From: Actinokineospora alba
GTDB taxonomy: Bacteria; Actinomycetota; Actinomycetes; Mycobacteriales; Pseudonocardiaceae
NCBI RefSeq assembly: GCF_004362515.1
Contig: NZ_SNXU01000001.1
Span: 5,642,001-5,706,000, forward strand
Length of the DNA: 64,000 nt
Direction: 5' to 3'
The notes beneath the pieces are model-generated. The model searched no databases. It saw only the letters and a program-made list of their open reading frames with translations, and was not told where the DNA came from. The position numbers and the translations under genes are program-made. Within the stretch, counting starts at the first letter, position 1; every line of letters starts with the position of its first letter. Below are positions 60,697 through 64,000 of the stretch, one piece after another.

Positions 60697-61554
60697 GTGA
60701 CCCTCGTTCGTGTGAACCGCGCACGCACACGTGACCGAGGCTGGGTACGGGCCATCACCAGTCGGGAGGACCCAGCCGTTCGGCTTCTCTGTTTCCCGCA
60801 TTCCGGTGGGTCGGCGGTGACCTTCCGCGGCTGGGCGGCGGCGCTGCCCGAGGACATCGGACTCTTCGCGGTGCAGTACCCCGGCCACGGGGACCGGATC
60901 GCCGAAGACCCCGCGGGCGGTGTCGCCGAAATGGCTTCCGGTGTCGCGGCGGAACTCCGCACGCTCGGCCCGGCGGACTGGGCGCTGTTCGGCCACAGCT
61001 TTGGTTCCCTGGTCGCCTACGAGACGGCGCGGGTATTGCAGGACGATGGCAGGTCGGCGCGGGCGCTGTTCGTCTCGGGCGCGCGCGCACCCCGGCACGC
61101 GGGCGGCGGGACCACCCACCACGGCTCCGACGACGACCTCTGGTCGGCCGTGCGTGAACTCGGGGGGATCGAGCCGGAGCTCGCTGACGACCCCGACCTG
61201 CGTGAGCTGCTGCTGCCGGTGTTGCGGTCGGACATCGCCCTGCACGAGACCTACGCGCCCGATCCGGACGCGCTGCCGCTGACGGTCCCGGTCCGCGCCT
61301 ACCACTTCACCGAGGACCCGTTGGTCGACGCCGAGGCGGTGGCGAGGTGGGCGTCGGTGGCCCGCGGCGAGTTCAGCACGCGGTCGTGGCCGGGCGGCCA
61401 CTTCGCGTTCGCCGAGAATCCGACGGAGCTGATCGCCGACATCTCCGAGATGACCGTTCGCCTCGCTTCCCGCGCCGACAACGCCAAGCACGCCGAGCAC
61501 GCCGAGCACGCCGAGCACGCCGAGCACGCCAACAACACCGCGGCGGCGCGATGA
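60697..61554 (+). CDS. Thioesterase II family protein
   Basis: 285 residues if started at the GTG at 60697 (a GTG at 60712 is the alternative; no strong ribosome site for either). 'LLCFPHSGGSAVTFRGWAAAL', 'FAVQYPGHGDR', nucleophile GHSFG, and 'SWPGGHFAFAEN' with the catalytic His. It ends in an odd Ala-Glu-His repeat (four AEH units) encoded by a 9-bp tandem repeat. It is divergent from the AMP ligase and overlaps the SDR gene by 4 nt. With the Ser-less TE of NRPS2, this enzyme is the best candidate to hydrolyse or cyclise the final chain off the assembly line. Confidence 0.9.
   Translation: MTLVRVNRARTRDRGWVRAITSREDPAVRLLCFPHSGGSAVTFRGWAAALPEDIGLFAVQYPGHGDRIAEDPAGGVAEMASGVAAELRTLGPADWALFGHSFGSLVAYETARVLQDDGRSARALFVSGARAPRHAGGGTTHHGSDDDLWSAVRELGGIEPELADDPDLRELLLPVLRSDIALHETYAPDPDALPLTVPVRAYHFTEDPLVDAEAVARWASVARGEFSTRSWPGGHFAFAENPTELIADISEMTVRLASRADNAKHAEHAEHAEHAEHANNTAAAR
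61492..61527 (+). repeat. Tandem 9-bp repeat, four copies
   Basis: GCCGAGCAC repeated four times exactly, with degenerate copies on both sides (gccaagcac at 61483-61491, gccaacaac at 61528-61536). It codes for an A-E-H tail at the thioesterase C-terminus and is a likely site of slippage variation. Confidence 0.9.
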
Positions 61555-62297
61555 GCCTCGCCGGGAAGTCGGTCGTGGTCACCGGCGCGGCCACCGGCAT
61601 CGGCCGGGGCATCGCCGAGTGCCTGCTGAAGTCGGGCGCCCTCGTCACCGTCGTCGGTCGCCGCGAGGAGCCGCTGCGCGAACTGGCGGACCGCTACGGC
61701 GACGCCGTCGCGGTCGCTGCGCGCGATGTCCGCGCCGCTGGTGCGGCCGAGCAGATCGTCGCGACGGCGACCGACCGCTTCGGTGTGCTCGACGCGGTGG
61801 TGAACAACGCGGGCATGGCCCGCTTCGGCAAGCTCGACGTGGCCGACCCCGAGGACCTCGACGCGATGTTCGCCGTCAACGTCCGCGCGCCCGCCGAGCT
61901 GATCAGGTGCGCGCTGCCCGAGCTTCGGGCCCGCAACGGCAGCGTCGTCAACATCTCCTCGGTCGGCGGTGTGCTGTCCATGCCGGGCCGGGCCTACTAC
62001 GGCGCGACCAAGGCGGCCCTCAACAGCCTCACCCGCTCACTGGCGCGCGAACTCGCGCCGGACGTCCGGGTGAACGCGATCCTCCCCGGGCCGGTGGACA
62101 CCCCGATGTGGACGGCGACCGGCCTCGACGGCGCGGGCATCGACCGGCTGCGGGTGGAGCTGGTCGCGTCGACGCCCATGGGCCGCTTCGGCGAGGAGGC
62201 GGAGATCGGCCGCTGGGTCGGGCTGCTGCTCGACCCGGAACTGTCGGGCTGGGTCACCGGCGCGCTGATCCCCATCGACGGTGGCCGCACCGCATGA
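61551..62297 (+). CDS. Short-chain dehydrogenase/reductase
   Basis: 248 residues. N-terminal TGAATGIG dinucleotide loop, VNNAG, Ser in 'NISSVGG', catalytic Y-x3-K (AYYGATKAAL), and C-terminal 'WVTGALIPIDGGRTA', typical of classical SDRs of the FabG group. Role in the starter pathway is unknown. It may act on a kynurenine side chain, as proposed for the oxidoreductases of 3-hydroxyquinaldic acid clusters, or reduce a ring ketone. It starts within the stop of the thioesterase gene (ATGA). Confidence 0.88.
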   Translation: MSLAGKSVVVTGAATGIGRGIAECLLKSGALVTVVGRREEPLRELADRYGDAVAVAARDVRAAGAAEQIVATATDRFGVLDAVVNNAGMARFGKLDVADPEDLDAMFAVNVRAPAELIRCALPELRARNGSVVNISSVGGVLSMPGRAYYGATKAALNSLTRSLARELAPDVRVNAILPGPVDTPMWTATGLDGAGIDRLRVELVASTPMGRFGEEAEIGRWVGLLLDPELSGWVTGALIPIDGGRTA

Positions 62298-62355
62298 CGA
62301 ATCCCAAGCAGCCCTGCACGCAATCAGCCCTACCGGATCAGAAGGTGGTACCAGC

Positions 62356-63588
62356 GTGAGTCCAGACATCCTGTCCGCCGCGGGATCGATCCCCTCGTCG
62401 TGCCTGCACGGCATCTTCCGGGCGGCCGAGGCGCGGGAGCGGCAGACCGGCGAGGAGGTCGTCAAGCTGCACGTCGGCGAGCCGTACTACACCCCGACCG
62501 AAGACGTGGCCGATGCGTTCGTCGCCGCGGTCCGGCGGGGCGATACCCGCTACATGGGCATCGAAGGTCTCGTCGACCTGCGCGAGGCCATCGTCGAGAA
62601 GCTGCGCGACGACAACGGCATCGACACCGCGGCCTCACGGGTCCTGGTCACGCCGGGGTCCTGCCAGGGGTTGTTCTCGCTGCTGAAGACGCTCGCCGAA
62701 CCCGGCGCCGAGATCCTGCTGCCGGAACTGCACTGGCCGGTGCACCTGCAGCAGGCCCTGCTCGCGGGCTTTCGGCCGGTGCTTTACCCACTCGGCAAGG
62801 ACTTCCGGCCCGACCCCGAGGTGATCGCCGCCGCCGCGACCCCGCGCACCAAGGTGCTGCTGATCAACTCCCCCGCCAACCCGACGGGCGTCGTGCTCGA
62901 CGCCGACGAGATCGGCGCCCTGCTCGCGCTGGCTCGCGGCCGCGGTTGGCACGTCATCAGCGACGAGGCCTACGAGCACTTCTGCTACGAGCGCGAGCAC
63001 CTGTCGGTGGCCTCCCTCGAACGCGACCTGCCCGTCGATGAGCGCATCGTGCACAGCGTGTTCACCTTCTCGAAGAGCTTCGCCATGACCGGCTACCGCC
63101 TCGGCTACGTCGCGCTGGCCGACGACCGGGCCGCCGACGTGATGAAGGTCGTGCAGGAGGCCAACATCATCGGCACCTCGACCCCGGTGCAGCACGCGGG
63201 CATCGCCGCGCTGAAGAGCCGGGCCGACGCCGCGGCGACCAACCGCAAGGCGGTGCAGCGCAACCGGGACGTCGCGCTGCCCGCGCTCGCCGAGGCCGGG
63301 TTGCTGCGGGAGCTGCCCGCCGGTGGGTGGTACGCGATGCTGGACGTGGGCAAGACCGGGCTGGACGCGGAGACCTTCGCGATGCGCCTGCTGGAGAGCA
63401 AAGGCGTCGCCGTGGTGCCCGGCAACGGTTTCGCGATGCGCCCGACGCTCGACGACCAGGGCCGGATCGTCTCCCACGACTACGCGCCCTGGGCCAGGAG
63501 CCTGATCCGGATCGCCTTCTGCGTCGACCCCACGCAGCTCGAGACCGGGGTTCGGCTGCTGCTCGATTTCGTGGACGAATGCGTCTGA
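62356..63588 (+). CDS. PLP-dependent class I/II aminotransferase, candidate kynurenine aminotransferase
   Basis: 410 residues from the GTG at 62356, preceded by AGAAGGTGG; an in-frame ATG farther upstream has no ribosome site. Fold-type I signatures are 'INSPANPTGVVLDADEIGALL', 'ISDEAYEHFCY', and the PLP lysine in FSKSFAMTGYRLGYV. It resembles aspartate/aromatic aminotransferases. With dioxygenase, formamidase and halogenase genes alongside, a kynurenine-to-kynurenate transamination (ring closure to a 4-hydroxyquinoline-2-carboxylate) fits well and parallels quinolobactin and 3-hydroxyquinaldate pathways. No kynureninase gene is visible. Confidence 0.9.
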   Translation: MSPDILSAAGSIPSSCLHGIFRAAEARERQTGEEVVKLHVGEPYYTPTEDVADAFVAAVRRGDTRYMGIEGLVDLREAIVEKLRDDNGIDTAASRVLVTPGSCQGLFSLLKTLAEPGAEILLPELHWPVHLQQALLAGFRPVLYPLGKDFRPDPEVIAAAATPRTKVLLINSPANPTGVVLDADEIGALLALARGRGWHVISDEAYEHFCYEREHLSVASLERDLPVDERIVHSVFTFSKSFAMTGYRLGYVALADDRAADVMKVVQEANIIGTSTPVQHAGIAALKSRADAAATNRKAVQRNRDVALPALAEAGLLRELPAGGWYAMLDVGKTGLDAETFAMRLLESKGVAVVPGNGFAMRPTLDDQGRIVSHDYAPWARSLIRIAFCVDPTQLETGVRLLLDFVDECV

Positions 63589-63616
63589 CCGGCGGCCCGA
63601 AGAGGAGATGCAGACC

Positions 63617-64000
63617 ATGCCGGATCCGGTGACCGCCACGGCCCCGTACACCCACGTCGACCCGGCGCAGTTCCGGTCCCTCATGACCACGCATCCGGCC
63701 GCGGTGGCCATCGTGACCACCTCCGGGCCGGACGGCGAGCCGTGGGGAATGACCTGCTCGTCAGTGTGCAGCGTGTCGCTGAAGCCGCCGACCCTGCTGG
63801 CGTGCCTGCGCGCGGAGAGCCCGACCCTGGCGGCGCTGCTCGAACGGACCGTGTTCGCGGTGAACCTGCTGCACGACCGGGCCGAACGGGCGGCGACGCT
63901 GTTCGCCTCCGGCGACGCGGACCGGTTCGACAAGATCACCTGGGTCCGGGACCCGGATACCGGTGTGCCGCAACTGGTCGAGGACGCCCACACGGTCGCG
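63617..64000 (+). CDS. Flavin reductase (partial, runs off right edge), halogenase partner
   Basis: 128 codons are in the window. The start ATG at 63617 has GAGGAG about 10 nt upstream; the ATG at 63608 lies too close to that site. The N-terminal split-barrel flavin reductase pattern is clear: 'PAAVAIVTTSGPDGEPWGMTCSSVCSVSLKPPTLLACLR', 'FAVNLL', and a charged tail beginning 'DRFDKITW'. It would make FADH2 for the tryptophan halogenase. It lies 29 bp after the aminotransferase stop. Confidence 0.88.
   Translation, partial: MPDPVTATAPYTHVDPAQFRSLMTTHPAAVAIVTTSGPDGEPWGMTCSSVCSVSLKPPTLLACLRAESPTLAALLERTVFAVNLLHDRAERAATLFASGDADRFDKITWVRDPDTGVPQLVEDAHTVA

Noticed and set aside
60590..60697. Iron box (DmdR/IdeR type) in the divergent metallophore promoter
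   Set aside because: No 19-bp TTAGGTTAG-like palindrome can be read there by eye.

Overview
The window is high-GC DNA (about 70% G+C by eye, lower only in the gaps between operons) with strong third-position GC bias, GTG starts and 1-8 nt gene overlaps. It carries many actinobacterial families: Sfp-type PPTase, LysR/TetR/NarL regulators, a DUF4342 protein and an RsbW-like ATPase. I read it as an actinomycete chromosome, perhaps Pseudonocardiales (genus not decidable). Nearly everything is secondary metabolism, and two or three biosynthetic clusters appear to lie side by side.

Region A (1-10.4 kb, minus strand): the 5' part of a large NRPS runs off the left edge, with domain order A-T-C-T-E-C-A-T. 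The first A domain has an aromatic-like code, the second module has no A domain, and the third module has a canonical Ser code. It is preceded by a serine hydrolase resembling the stand-alone penicillin-binding-protein-type cyclases of NRPS systems and, farther upstream, by a BtrH-like Cys acyltransferase. Region B (10.5-15.4 kb) holds a secreted FN3 protein, a small antibiotic-monooxygenase-like protein, a DUF4342 protein and a tandem LysR duplication whose second copy carries a one-base frameshift.

Region C (26.4-15.5 kb, one minus-strand operon with mostly overlapping genes): transglutaminase-like protein, AurF-type diiron N-oxygenase, carrier protein, amino-acid:carrier-protein ligase (tRNA-synthetase-like), nitronate monooxygenase family protein, alpha/beta hydrolase, carrier protein, PPTase, carrier protein, aminotransferase/acyl-ACP-reductase fusion, fatty acyl-AMP ligase, ATP-binding regulator. 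A consistent reading is that a fatty acid is loaded on an ACP, reduced and transaminated to a fatty amine and N-oxidised, and that an amino acid held on a second carrier is transferred to it. The product may be an amide, hydroxamate, hydrazine or azoxy lipid. Flanking genes (27-36 kb) are a carbamoyltransferase, an alpha/beta hydrolase, a second fatty acyl-AMP ligase, a NarL-like regulator with an atypical receiver, and a TetR/MFS efflux pair.

Region D (36.4-64 kb): an asparagine synthase, an ECF transporter (A, T, S), a type II thioesterase and an IrtAB/YbtPQ-like ABC pair, followed by a pyochelin-like assembly line. Its parts are a thiazolinyl imine reductase, NRPS2 (Cy-A(Cys)-T-TE) and NRPS1 (ArCP-Cy-A(Cys)[degenerate MT]-T). 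The starter genes are not those of salicylate synthesis. They are a PyrH-like tryptophan halogenase, tryptophan 2,3-dioxygenase, arylformamidase, an aryl-acid AMP ligase with an altered pocket and, divergently, a thioesterase, an SDR, an aminotransferase and the partial flavin reductase. I infer a chlorotryptophan to chlorokynurenine to chloroquinoline-2-carboxylate starter, condensed with two cysteines. The product would be a chlorinated quinolinyl-thiazoline/thiazolidine metallophore. The TE domain of NRPS2 has Gly where the catalytic Ser should be, so release must work another way or through one of the two stand-alone thioesterases.
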